From Bothriochloa decipiens (taxonomy: Eukaryota > Streptophyta > Magnoliopsida > Poales > Poaceae), in assembly GCA_023333625.1 (NCBI GenBank), contig CM041633.1:20096539-20160538 (forward strand): a stretch of 64,000 bases of DNA, read 5' to 3'. The notes beneath the pieces are model-generated. The model saw nothing but the letters and a program-made list of their open reading frames with translations, did not search any database and had not been told where the DNA came from. Positions 10,521 through 22,779 of the stretch are shown here, in pieces (position 1 is the stretch's first letter; each line of letters begins with the position of its first letter). A program made the position numbers and the translations under genes.

Positions 10521-10567
10521 TGTTTTAAACTCAATAACTTAAAGAACAACTTTTTAAAAACAACTTA

Positions 10568-11683
10568 GGGCCCCTTTGGTTCACAGGTGAACCAAAGGAA
10601 TTCCATAGGATTGGATTCCTATAGGAATTTTTCCTTTCCTCCCCTTTGGTTCACAGGTGAATCAAAGGAAAAATTCTAGAGGATTGAATCCGATGCCTCC
10701 AATCCATAGGAAATGAAGCTTGAGGTCTGACTGGATGGGAAGTTTCCTAGCGGGAATGAAAGCGCGCGCCGACGCCAAGCACGAGCACGAGACAGACAAT
10801 GAGGAACCTCCTGTCGACGTAGAGAAGCAGACAGGGAGAAAGGGAGAGGGGGCGCCAGACCTCCGCGCGTCCGCCTGCCGGTGGCGGCCGGTGCCGGATC
10901 TGGCGGATCCGCCATGGCCCGTGCCAGCCCGCGCAGGAGCCACGGCTCCGTAGCCGCGCGCCGCCGCTCCCCAAGCTGTGAATGCAGTTCCCCACGCCGC
11001 CTTCGCAGACCAAGCCGTAGAGGAAGGGCCCCGGCAAAGGCTCGAAGACCCAGCACGGGTAGGCCCTAGTGTCGCAGCTCCGCCGCCGATGCGTGTGAAG
11101 CCTCCAACGCGGGAAGGCCCTAGTGATGGCATAAGCTAGGCCACCGTTGCTCCTCCCGCTGCCAGCACGCCTCCTACGCTTCTTTCCAGGATGAGGGCCC
11201 CACGGCGACGAAGGCTGGGAGGACGTTCAGTGGCGGCGCAGGGAGCTAGGCTAGTGGCACAGCCGCGCGGGGTTCAGTGCTGAGCCGCCAAGCAAGCGCG
11301 ATAGGAGGCTGGGAGAGCGCCGTCACTGCTCCAGCTAGCCCGCGATGAAGAGGTGGCGCGGAGGCCCTCAATGCGGGCGAGGCCGGCACGGCGTAGAGGC
11401 AACGGCGACGGCTGGTGCGATCCTGGCGTGGGAGAGGATGAGGTGTGGAAGAGGATAAGATGAGGCCCACGTTTATGCGGTGATGGGTGGAGTCAGAATT
11501 GTGTGGACGTCCCTGTGCAATGCATGCTGTACAAAGTCCTTTGTTTTCCTGAGGTCTTGCCAAAGGGCTTCTAAGATCGTACCCTATATTTATGATTCCT
11601 ATGGGATTGCAGAAGTGATGCACTTCAATTCCTGTGTTTCTCCTATCCCTATTCTGTGTTTCACCTATGAGCCAAAGGGGGCC
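10568..11683. mobile_element. Tourist-like (PIF/Harbinger) non-autonomous element
   Basis: The left end reads GGGCCCCTTTGGTTCACAGG and the right end, reversed, reads GGCCCCCTTTGGCTCATAGG. Both sides carry the 3-bp duplication TTA (10565-10567 and 11684-11686), the target preference of PIF/Harbinger elements. The terminal motif recurs inside at about 10639. The 1.1-kb interior is GC-rich with no transposase motif; its open frames (for example 10662-11132) are proline- and alanine-rich low complexity. Confidence 0.85.
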
Positions 11684-11686
11684 TTA

Positions 11687-12795
11687 AAGAACAACCTGAA
11701 TGAATTACTAACATAGAGTGAGTAAACATTTTCCAATTAAGTCGGGGATGGTCTCTCTTGCCCTGCCCCCATCCCTGAGAACCGGCCTCCGTGAGCCAAA
11801 CCAACCGCCCTGCCCCAATCCCCATGCGCTGCCCCAGTACGTATCTCTGCATCTGTAACTTCGGAACGCTCTAAAATTTGTCCAACAAAAAACTAGGATA
11901 ATTCCAAAATTTAGGCAATCATTTAGTTTTGAAGCCAAAATTTGCCTAGCTAAAACTTTGGCACTCACAAACACCAAATTGCTTGCCTAAAATTTGGCAA
12001 CTAGAATTGGCATGCCTTTATTTTGGCTTGCCCTAAGCTCAACAAATCAGGCCCTTTATACCACCGCTGGTAGGAGGTAGCTGATAGTTTAGTTACAATA
12101 TGAATTGTCTTCCATGATTTTGGAAGAGTAATGATAGTAGACAGTGAAAGATTAATGATAATAGACACCACCCTGTGATACATATGAATGTTTCATTTCG
12201 TTCTAGGGTAAAAAGGTCTTTTTATCTTCTGTTAACACCGTTAACCCGCCAAACTAACGGAAGGGTCAAATTCTTAATGAAATTTCAATTAAGGGAGAAA
12301 TACAAAAGTTTGACAAAATTTGGGTAAAGAAACTAAGGACAATTTTTTTCAGGACCAAAAACTCAATTTTCCCTAATATTATGATCAGAATCCAGTGTTG
12401 TGATAGTTTTGGTCCCACAAATATAATATTGGTATTGTTAAATAGCGTTTCCATGAAATGAAACAGGTTTGAGTTATTTATCCGATTTATTGATAACTCT
12501 ATTGTATACTTTCATACTATACAGTGTAATCCCAATTATTGAGAACTCTACTATGCATCTCAAAATCACCCATTTATAAAAAGAAAAACCATCTTAAATC
12601 TACCTCGCTTGTTGTTGGGGAGGCATGTACCCCCAGTGACTACTATTGATGAGGGAGAAGCGAAATGTGGAATCACTCGTCACAATCTACGTCCACCTCA
12701 CCATGGTCAAGCTCATCACTTTAAGACACAGCAAACGCTGTCAGTACAAGAGATTTGCAATCTTGCTGAAGATGCCTCATTTCTTAACGAAGCAC
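11687..12795. other. no gene seen
   Basis: AT-rich sequence downstream of the WAT1-like gene. Short repeats of the AAAATTTGGCA type occur near 11870-12010. Nothing else is supportable. Confidence 0.4.
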
Positions 12796-14696
12796 TCAGA
12801 CATTTTCAACCATGGATGCAGACGTCACCTGCTTCTGTTCTTCTCTGCCCTTCTCTTCCATTATTTCGTGCTGTTCTTCTTTGTCCTTCTCTTCCATTGT
12901 TTCGTGCTCCTGATCGTTTTTTGCACTGGTATCCATCGTATTCACCTTGTTGCATGGCACAACCTTACCCTCTTTGCTTTAACCCCATAGCACACCATAA
13001 AGGCCTCCAACCAGTAGGATACCACCAATAATACTGACATTGAAATAAATTAATCAGAGGATGAATCATTTCAATTAATTCATTTATTTTATTAACATTC
13101 TCGACTTCGATAATTACCTGCCGAGATGAACAGTTTCACCTAGGAGGGAGGAGCAAAACATTGTGAATACAAAGCAGAGCGGTGTCCAGACGGTGAGGAA
13201 GACAGGGCCTTTCTTCTCCACACACCATGCTTGTAAAGTAGGACACTCCATTCACCCCTAACCCCTGCAGGTTCATGAATTCATCCATGGAGGAGTTCAT
13301 TAATTAGTTGCTACTATTATATTATCAAATGAAACTAGGTACGTATCCTCAGTCCGCACTGATATATAATCTCACTACTCACTAGCAGTAAAATATTAGT
13401 CAAAGTAAGCAATTGTTATTACAGTATAAATGATGGCAAGCAAGCTGATGTCAAGCCGGAGCTTCCACTTGGAGAAGTCCCTCTTGGCCGCCACCGCAAC
13501 GACGAATGACTGCACCGTGCTGAAAGCACACTGCGACAACGTCACAAGCAGCTTGTTCGGATACTCCTCGAGCACTGCAGCCTGCATATACTTGGATGAA
13601 CAACACGATTATGTATGAATTACGTTCAGAACTACACGTAGCTAGGTAGGTATGAATTGAGCGTACCTGCTTAACGATCCAGAGGGACCAAGACATGTTG
13701 GCGAGGACAATGAGAAACGTTCCTTTGATCCACGTGATCCGACTTGGAGCACTCAAAGCAGCGTGCACGGGGAAGACGCGGTGGTGGTCGATAGGGCTTA
13801 GCCCAGGACCGATGTATAAGGCGATGACCAAGACTCCAGCTAGGCAGAGTGCTATGCCGGTGATCTTGGCTATGCCTAACGAGCTCCTCAGCTTCACCGC
13901 CTCCATCCTGCAAGCGCATGACATGAATCCATTTGATGAACAATCCAATATATATAGGAAAGACATCGACAACAAAATATATAGTGCTTGTCATGATACA
14001 ATAATACTTTTTTCTGTATGATAGCGTACCTTAATATCTGGGCCAGGCAGAAAGTGACCACAGGTTGAGAGTTGAAGGTGGCAAATGCCACCGTTGCTGA
14101 TGTGAGCTTCATACTTACGTTGTACAAGTTTAAGCTAAACGTATTCCTGGAAATGACATCCCAGATGAAGTATCATTGGTGCCAGTAGAATGTTCAGTTA
14201 GTGTAAAACTAAAGTGAATTATAATTTCGAATAGATTGAGTGTATACATTTACTTATTTTTCTTACAAGCATATATGTACACAGATGGAAAGTGCTCAAT
14301 TAACACGGAATGCATACCCAATTAAGGCATATAGGAAGAGCTTCAAGATCATCCGGAACGAAGTGGACGGTGCATTTTTCCTGCCATAAAAGTTTTCAGA
14401 AAACCTTGCATCATTCATTAGTTACTCAGGCCTCATCAGGATGAGAAATATTATATATATGATCCAGTATAGAACTTTAGTCTCATGCTCATTGCTAAAT
14501 GGATTACTAATTTAGGAATGTACCTTTCAAGAAAAACTGCAAGCGGAAGCAGCATGAGAGTCGAAGCTGCTTGGCGGTAGAAGATGAAGACAAAGGTGTT
14601 CATCCCCTGGGCAAAGGCCGCTTTGCTTATGACGAACATGCCAGTGTAGATCACTTGTATGATTATGGAAATCATATAAGGCTTCGTTCCCCCCAT
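12796..14696 (-). pseudogene. WAT1-related / nodulin MtN21-like (EamA) transporter, two lesions
   Basis: A plant drug/metabolite-type membrane transporter with about ten membrane helices in two EamA repeats. Seven exons: 14696-14524, 14380-14318, 14146-14030, 13907-13667, 13581-13423, 13264-13118 and 13033-12796, all with GT-AG borders and matching phases. Hallmarks include GGTKPYMISIIIQVIYTGMF, GMNTFVFIFYRQA, SATVAFATFNSQPVV, WCVEKKGPVFLTVWTPL and IGGILLVGGLYGVLWG. Exon 6 contains a frame lesion between GVSY and QAWC (13231-13240): the reading frame is recovered only by losing one base or gaining two. In exon 7 a TAA (12981-12979) follows VLWG in the position of a normal residue; the frame then stays open through an acidic/basic tail with two related EHETMEEK-like repeats to TGA at 12796. 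Repaired length would be about 378 residues, typical for the family. It is either a young pseudogene or affected by base errors. Confidence 0.9.
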
Positions 14697-15149
14697 GTCA
14701 AAGAGATTATAGACGTAGCCAGCTATTCCAGAAGAATAGCTAATAAAGCAGCAATGTACATTTGCATCGTCAAGAGTCAGTAATGAAAGAAAAAGACATA
14801 CAGTACAATATGAGAATGCACACACAGGAGTGAAGAAAATTTATGTGCAGGTGCGTGTATTGTCTACTAACCTGTAATATGGAGAAGATAGATAGATAAC
14901 CTGTTAGGGTTTCAATGAACTTCTGTTGCTGAGAATAACTACTGAACCGCTAGCTATCTCTAATTCTAGCCAGCATGCAGAGCCAAGTAAGATGGTGAAC
15001 AATGGGCATTAGCCACTCTGTATATATATATTGTGTGGAGCCTTATATCATCGAGATCGTTTCTCTAATATATTACTTACTTTAGTCTAGTTGTAGTCTG
15101 AACCTGTCGGCACTCTCTTTCGGGGCTCGATCCGGCCAATCTCCAACCA
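14697..15149. other. upstream of the WAT1-like gene, no gene seen
   Basis: Probably holds the promoter and leader of the WAT1-like gene. A TATATATATA run near 15025 is the only visible promoter-like feature. Confidence 0.35.
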
Positions 15150-15530
15150 CATGTGTTATGCATTGTGAATACTGAGTTTCTTTGCCCCTCTCCTACTGTT
15201 GTTATGTTGGGAAATATGGAAGCACCGCAACGATGTCGTCTTCAACGGGCTCTTGCCAAGCACCAGCACGCTGATTGCGGCCTGCAAAACATCGCTGGTC
15301 GACTGGAAATGCAGGATCCCTAGGAAACATGTACACTTAGCTAGTTAGTGGAGCAATTCACCGCTTATGCAATCCAAACCCTCATCCCCTCCTCGTGATT
15401 GTAATTTCCGAACCCGGCAGCGCCTAATTCCGGCCATTTCACCATCCGGGGGTCACCCCCCGGACACCTGTGAAATGAAAATGCAGGTGGGTATCATCTT
15501 GGATCCCCCCGAAGTTGCCTAAAAAAATAT
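15150..15530 (+). mobile_element. 5'-truncated LINE, 3' end remnant
   Basis: From 15199 to the TAG at 15346-15348 the frame reads LLCWEIWKHRNDVVFNGLLP and ends CRIPRKHVHLAS. The WxIWKxRNxxVF motif is typical of the C-terminus of plant L1-type reverse-transcriptase ORF2. It is followed by a GC-rich 3' UTR with a CCGGGGG stretch and a short A-run at about 15523-15529. The rest of the element is missing. The exact left border is uncertain. Confidence 0.7.
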
Positions 15531-17478
15531 TAAGTTTCTAACTAACACACATGTGCTTTGCACTAAGAGTAATCCTAACTAATATATTGCATCAACAAAA
15601 GAAGGTGTTGGTCTGGGAGTGCAAAACCAGGTTTAAGCAACAATAATCACTCTCAAATAAGTGACATTTTGGACAGCAAGGTCTCTCAAATAAATGAACG
15701 AAAAGCCATGCTAACACTACTAGAATAATTATTTTTTTCAAAGGCACATCCCATTTTTCGATGTGGCTCTACCAAAATATATATGAAAGCGGTTGTGGTA
15801 GTAAAAGGCTTGTGTATGTGATTCAACAAGTGAACCGGGTGATTTAATCTACTAAAAAAACTTTTCTAATCTAGTGCTCTAAATTGGTGCTATGATAACA
15901 CCTTGTACAAAATCTACTTATGTAGAGCTGCAAGCGTGAAACGAACCCTTGAATGCGCATCTTGGCCTTAAGTGGTTTTGGTGGATTGAATGACAACATG
16001 ATTAATGGACTAATGTATTTCTATTGATCTCTCACGTCTGTGTTGAAAAAGATGAGACATAATAAGCGTTTGCATATGGATTGGTCTCACTCATGAAACT
16101 TGCTAGTTCAAATAAGATCGATAAAAATAATTTTCATGACAATGGATAGTTTATCCAAGCTTGAAAATATTATTGAGAAGGAAACCATGGAAACAATCTA
16201 GTTAAAAAATGACAACAATACAAATAAAATTATCGAATTTGAATGTAGAAATCGTTGAGTTTCAATGTATGCTAATTTGTTGAATCAAATCACCATGTGG
16301 TTTGGGATGGCTTGAAAGGTAAAGACAGTAAGAAAAGGGCCTCGAGGGACTAAGGGAAGGTGAAAGGCAAGCAATGGCTTAGGCACTGATAGACCATGCA
16401 TGGCTAAGGTGAATAAGTGAGTACTTGCGCTAAGTCTTGCACAAGTCAAACTATGGGAAGTCATATTGTGAGAAAGATCCAATCACAATGAGTTAGTTGA
16501 TTAAGTACTGACAAGTCTTCCTTTCTCTCTCTACCAACTACTCACTTTAAGCCTTTGCTTAATATAAATCTGTATAACTGCTACTACCTTTTGAATCTTT
16601 TTCTTAAACCTTTATTGGTATGCAATCTCCAAGCAAATGCTACAATCATTATCGTTACCATGGCCGCCTTCTGGCGTTCTACTACAAATCATCATCTTAG
16701 TATGTGAAAACGTTTCCATATGAAACTTGTCTATGCCAAAAAGAGTTTTTCTTTTCTTTTTGAGTCGAGGAAGAGATGTTGTTCATGCCACACAATTCCT
16801 GCAATTTGTTTATGCCAATGCGCTTGCATATTGTCTTTTTCTGTAGTAATAAATTCAATTGTCTACTAATCATCAGCACTAATCCTATAACTTGATCTCT
16901 TTTAGTGCGAAACCAAAGATATCCTAATGTGTACCGGCGTAAACAATTGAGCAGGAATGACTGAAATTTGCAACGTGCAAGAAAGGAAATGTTGGAGTGC
17001 TCGATATGTACCAACCGCTTTTTGTACCAACTGCCCTGTCAGACTGACCAATCCTTTATATCCATAATGTGATAGAATACCAATCCTTTATATCCGTAAT
17101 GTGATAGAATACACTATTACATAGTCCATGGTCCTAAATTAAACAAGATCCAGCCCACGCGGTTATCCAAAAAAAAATTAGCCTGACAGGCGCATGATCC
17201 CTTTTGGTATTCTTTGGGAGTAGAGTCCAATGACGTTAATCAGCAAGCACATGGGTTGGTATCTTCTAAAAGCACATTTATGTAGATCCATTCAGTACCT
17301 ATGATTTTTTGCCAATGGTATTTTATTTCACCATCGATCTTACTAGAACTGTTTGTGATGAATTTCAAAGTCAGTTCGTAACAGAAGGCAGTATAACATC
17401 CTGTATCTGAAATTCTGCTTAGAGCCTAGCTCCTCACAAGGAATGGCACTGCATATGTATAGCATCTCTTTTTTCATT
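15531..17478. other. no gene seen; one 32-bp tandem duplication
   Basis: AT-rich intergenic sequence. A 32-bp unit starting CCAATCCTTTATATCC is repeated once in tandem (17048-17079 and 17080-17111) with one mismatch. No coding signal. Confidence 0.5.
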
Positions 17479-18010
17479 CACTACAAGAATTCTTGGTTTG
17501 TGTGACAAAGTCAAACTGTCATGTAAAGTACAAAAAGTGTCGTAAAAAGATCCTTATGACGATTTACCTAGCGTCACGAGCGTCGTCACAAAACGACCGT
17601 CATATAAAGTATTGTGACGATAGTTTGTTCTAACATCACAAAATGTCATCACCTTTTGTGACGACCCATTTTGCGGCGTCACATATTGTGACCTTTTAAG
17701 ACGAAATACGTCGTCACAAAATGATCAGTCAACGTGTCACACTATGTTGCATCGTCACAAATGGTACAAAAACGGACGTATGCTGCTAACTTTTTGTGAC
17801 GGGTCATGCTCGTCATATAATGTGTTATAGATTTTGTGACGCGCTCTTTCCGTCATTCATTGTACTATGTCTTCAAGTTTTTTGTGACGATGTTAGAATG
17901 TCATGTATAGTCCCATCGATTATGTGACACTTTGTTTGTGTCACGCTTTTATATTGTCTAAAGATATTTTAAGATGACTGTATGACGTCATAATTTCTCA
18001 TACTATTTTT
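17479..18010. repeat. left terminal repeat region of the 11-kb CACTA
   Basis: Many direct and inverted copies of a TTTGTGACG / CGTCACAAA motif lie between the CACTA end and about 17950, the expected binding-site array for the element's own DNA-binding protein. Confidence 0.8.
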
Positions 18011-18343
18011 GCGAGTGCTGCAGACATATACAGTGAACATCAGAATTTGAATTTACAGATATATAGCATCAAACCCATAGGATTCTCATCACAAGTCTAA
18101 AATCATTCACAGAAAAGACTTTAGGTCTGAAACCATCATGCATACACAAATTCACATAGTTCACATGTTCCAGTACTTGTTCCACTTCCAGCACATAGTT
18201 TCAGGTTCCAAACCAAGAGGTTCCAGCACAAAGTTACAGACAAATACATAAGTCTAATGAAGTTGCAAGACAACAAGTTCCAACTAGATAGCAAAAGCTT
18301 AGGCGCGAAGGCCTCATACTCAAAAACTACATTCTTACCTACC

Positions 18344-21300
18344 TCACTTTTTCTGAAGTTTGAGGACAGCTCGCAGGAGTGCATTTGTCTCGTCAAACTT
18401 GGTATGCATCTCCTTCATTTCCTCTTGGGTCTGCAAAAGCAAACTTTGGTTATTTTCAAGTGCAGCCTGCTGAGCCTGAAGCTGTGCCTATAACTCTTCC
18501 TGCTTCCTAGCAGCTGCCTCTCTTTCAGCTTGGAGTGTTGCCTCAAACTGAGCTTGCATATGTTCTTGTGCTGCTGTCGATGAGGACTGACCGGACTTCG
18601 ATGGTTTTTGGACACCAATGTTAGAAAGAAAGGTGGATGAGTGGCTGATGGCGCTAAGACTTTCATGAACAATCTGGGAGGCAGGCCTTTCTACTTCTCC
18701 TAATTCTAGCATTTATTCCTTCTCTGCCACCATTCATTCCTACATAAAATGAATGCACTTAATAACAAGACAGCAGAACAGTGTTAAAATAGGCATGTGC
18801 TAGAGTACGGTAGATGTATCCAATCATTTTGTAAACTTACATATACTTCATTAGCAAGAGGAGAGCGACCATTTTTGGAACTAGTCATACATTCCCCAAA
18901 GAAATCCACAACATCCGGTTCCGTGTTATTGTACTTAGACCTCTGCATCATGTACAAACCTTGGATTACTTTGAAGCACACATCTCAGTTTGCATTGCAT
19001 AATAACAAAAGCATCCAGACATGAAAAGACAGACTATGGACATTAACACATCTTAGTTTGGATTACTACTATGGACATGGACAGTTTTATACTTCAACTT
19101 TCTAGTTCAACTTAAAATTATCAATCTGAAATGGTTCTGGTGATCCTGCATTTGTCTTAGCTCATGTTCATCATCAATCTCATTTTCCTCTATATATAAA
19201 AGGCAAAGATAAACTGCAGTGGATACAATATATACAAGGAAGGCAAAGATAGACTGTAGTAGATATAACATGGAAAGTTCTTGTAAAAAATTAGACCAAT
19301 GCTGATACATATACATGGAAAGTCCTTGCAGCAGAGTGCATATTCATATTGAGGATAGTAGGATAGCACAGAAGACAACACATAGAAATCAAATCACTTT
19401 TTGAATGATACTTCACAGCTATGATCCAACAGCATATGTACCCCAAAACTAAAAGCAATAGTATTACCAGGCTATATCGATGGGCTATGTAGGACCTAGA
19501 ACCAGTTTTTTGGTGAAGCTTCACATTGCCTCTGTTCAGTTTATTCTTTGCAGATTTCTCATGCACCACAAATGCAATACTCATCAGCTTGCCACTGGTA
19601 CATCAATGAAAATGATATTCTAAGATCAAAGCTTTGCAGCAAAGGTGCCAAAATATTGAACTTCATTAAACATATAGTTATTTATTAACAAAAATTGAAT
19701 CTTTGACCAATTTCCAGTACCTATTCAGAGTATATATTTACAGAGAGAGAATGACACTTTGCATAATCTTGGATAAAGAACTCTACTTCAGCTTAGAAAT
19801 AGTGAATCTTTCACCGAGAAGGTTTGATGCCAATTTTAGATAGGATATATCCTCTTCAGCTAAGAAACAATGAACATTTCACCGAGAAGGTTTGATGCCA
19901 ATTTTAGATAGGATATATCTTCTTTGTTGCTGCACAATTCACATGCAGAGTTTGATTGCATATTAACAAAAGCAGTGATTGAGGGCATGTACCTGATTCT
20001 TTTCGTCACACCAGTACTTTACGAGCTCAATCCACTCATCTTTCTTCACTTTGGGTGGAGGTTCTTTGGCCATCAGCTATTCCATTGTCAGGGACTCATC
20101 AAAGTACTTCTTTTTTAGTTTCCACCTCTGCTGCCTGACTCCCTTCTTAATGATATCAGTGCATGCATATTTGCTTGGTCCTTCATTCTTTACATCCACA
20201 TCAAACCTAGTCTGTAGCCACACAAATCATTTATTAGGCAAAATTTCTTACATGAACGTACAGCTAGTAATGAAACAAAGAAGTTGTAGTGAAATAGATG
20301 TCTCACAGCCACTTTGTCAAGCACTTTTTGTACTTCAGCAGGCCCCCCATATTTTTCATAAAGCTTCCAAGATGTGAAGAAAGGCAGTTTATCTCTAAGA
20401 GCTACACCAGTTTCTTATGCCAACTTCATTGCCTGAAGTGGGACAACAGGTCTTTTCTTCCCTACAGCCACTTGGATAGGCATCCTATTTCCTCTCTTTA
20501 TCATCTTCTCTAAGCCAATCCTAATGGTTTTCTTGCGCACTTCCTTTCGGGCCGCTGCATTGGAAAAAAACATGAAAAATTGTTTATTATAGCAACCACA
20601 AATGTAGATATTGAATGTAGAAATTAATGGTTGCAAACACATATTCATTACCAGGAACTAAGTCACCAACTGGTTCTTCCTCATATGTATGACCCTCAGA
20701 AATAGCAACATCAACATGGTCACTTGAGTCATTGATGTCATTGCTCTGCCTAGAGCTCTATATACCTGGCGAGGCTTCTGTAGGAACTGATTGGTTAACA
20801 CTAGTTGTGGGAGTAAGTTGGGGAAACAGGGCACGATTAGTTGTAGGACTAGGAGTAGTATGCTCAATGTTTGCACAAGGCATAGACATGGGTGGACTGG
20901 TGCTGGGTAGTATAGAAGAAATAATAAATGGGTTAGCACCAGATGTACTCCTAGCTGCAGTTTGCCTGCTGAATTTCCTTGGACTAGGCTCTGAATTTCC
21001 TTGCAGTGCACTAGAAGTGGGATTAGTTTTTGGGTTGGCTTTTGGATTGGTCTTTGAAGGCAAGGGTGTTCTTTCCTTAGGTGGTGGACGGCCTCCAGGC
21101 GAAGGCATGGCTGCCTGCAGCCCAGTCAATCTGGAAGGCATGCGCGGTGGCAAATGGTTTGCAGGCAACTTTTGTTTCTTCTACTGAGGGCGAGTTCCTA
21201 GAACCATCACTCTTACCTGCCAAGAGAAACAATCACAGTCATCATCACAATGAAGTACATGTTTCAAATACAAACAAGATGCTTGTTAATTTGCCTAGTA

Positions 21301-21660
21301 ATGCATCTCACCTCAGAATTATCCTCAATATTTAGTTCATCATCATAATCATCATCAAATTCGTCAGCACTGTCAGATTGGTTATCAATGTCAGAGGTTG
21401 GGTCATATACATGGTTAGAATCAAGATTGGCAGACACTACTGCCTTTTGTTTTCCCTTTTCCTTTTTGGAAAAAACATCTCTAACTTCCTGAGCTAATAT
21501 TGGAATACCCAGAGACTTAAAATGTTCCTGATATTCCTTACCCTTTCATCCCTGTCCTGCTCATACTGGGTTTTGGTCATTTCTTACTTAGTTTCATCAA
21601 ACTCAAAGAGCAGAAACTGAATCCAGTTTCTGCAAAAAGAAGGAAAAATTGCAATTAATA
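18344..21660 (-). pseudogene. TNPA-like plant transposase (Ptta/En/Spm family), decayed
   Basis: Exon pieces on the minus strand read in order. Near 21590-21310: EMTKTQYEQDRDER, then SLGIPILAQEV and a run of acidic residues. Near 21170-20650: a proline/serine-rich linker. Near 20600-20290: RIGLEKMIKRGNRMPIQVA then ALRDKLPFFTSWKLYEKYG. Near 20210-19990: KKYFDESL and WIELVKYWCDEK. Near 19580: KSAKNKLNRGNVKLHQKTG. Near 18960-18850: NNTEPDVVDFFGECM. The last exon is a coiled coil ending ALLRAVLKLQKK at 18344. This order matches the Ptta/En/Spm-type protein of grass CACTA elements, which binds subterminal repeats. In-frame stops: TAA 21584-21586, TAG 20758-20760, TAA 20415-20417, TAA 18713-18715, TAG 18488-18490. 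A one-base loss near 21538-21545 also shifts the frame. Not functional as written. Confidence 0.8.
19800..19925. repeat. tandem duplication inside a TNPA-like intron
   Basis: A unit of about 65 bases containing TTTCACCGAGAAGGTTTGAT occurs twice (near 19808 and 19876) with few differences. Confidence 0.6.
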
Positions 21661-22116
21661 GATGATGGTTTCAGTATGCATATCCAGTAGGTTAGCCAAC
21701 AACTTCTCTCTATCTAGTTTAGAATGCAGAAAATCAAGAATAACAAAGCATGTCTAGCTGTCCACTTCTCCCACTATCAAATCAAGAAGCATAGGCATAA
21801 ATCACATAATTCAGAACTTGTATAAAGGGTGAAGAATGTCGGCATGAGAAGAACATGTATACAGGGTGAAGAACATGTATACAGGCATAAATCACATAAT
21901 TCAGAACATCCATGCCTAAGAAACAACTATGACATAGTTTTTTTTAGACCAACTGCATAAGCAAAAGAAAAACTCCTGCCCCCACTCATAAACTCTCTAA
22001 AGCCTAATCCCCAGTTCTTACAAACTCCCAGCCGAGATATTCATGTAGATATTCTCTCACAGACAGGAGTAGAAGATTCACGCAAGATTTTGGAGGAGGA
22101 GGAAGCAAAGTCATTG

Positions 22117-22375
22117 CTCTAGCCGGTCAGAGCGGGGAGGTAAGTTGTCGGGGCTTTCCAGTTTGTCTAAGTGGGGAAGGATGTCGTCGGTGCTCCGGCC
22201 AGTCAGAACAGGGAGGGACGTCGTGGTGCCTCCCGTCGGTCATAGCGAGGATGGGCGTTGTCGGGCCTCCCGTCGGTCTGAGCGGGGATGCGTGTTGTCG
22301 GGCCTATCGCCAGTCGGAGCGAGGATGCATGTTGTTGGACCTCTCCAGCCAGTCGGAGCAGGGCCTCTCTGGCCT
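22117..22375. repeat. degenerate 37-bp tandem repeat, about seven units
   Basis: Units of about 36-39 bases follow the pattern CTCCxGTCGGTCxGAGCGGGGATG then GTTGTCGGG. They sit just upstream of the TNPA-like gene on the minus strand, in its likely leader or first exon, in a GC-rich block (22080-22780). Confidence 0.65.
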
Positions 22376-22779
22376 CCACGCTGAGGTGGACACTGTTAAG
22401 TTGCGGGAGGGAGGAGGAGGCCATGCTTGTTGGCGTGGTGTGCTTGAGGAACAACGGGGAAGTAGGGCGGGCGAGGAGCGGTGGCAGCGGCGAGGAGCGG
22501 TGGCGGCGGCAGTGGTAAGCAGGGCAGCGTGTCGACGAGGAGAGTCGAGCACGGATTGGGGATTTTTGGGGATTTTCCCCTATGTCTGACCGGGGAAGAG
22601 GATAAGGCAAGGAGGGCTTGAGCGGGAGGCGGGGTGGGTCCCGTGTGTCGGCGAGTAGGAAAGCGCGAGAGAGAGGATGGTGGCGCAGTGAAAATTTTAG
22701 CCTGACGGGTGGGCCCGGATTGTTGGTGGCCGGTCCTGGGGAGGGCCAACGTGCGTTCAGTTGCAGCGGGTCCACATGT

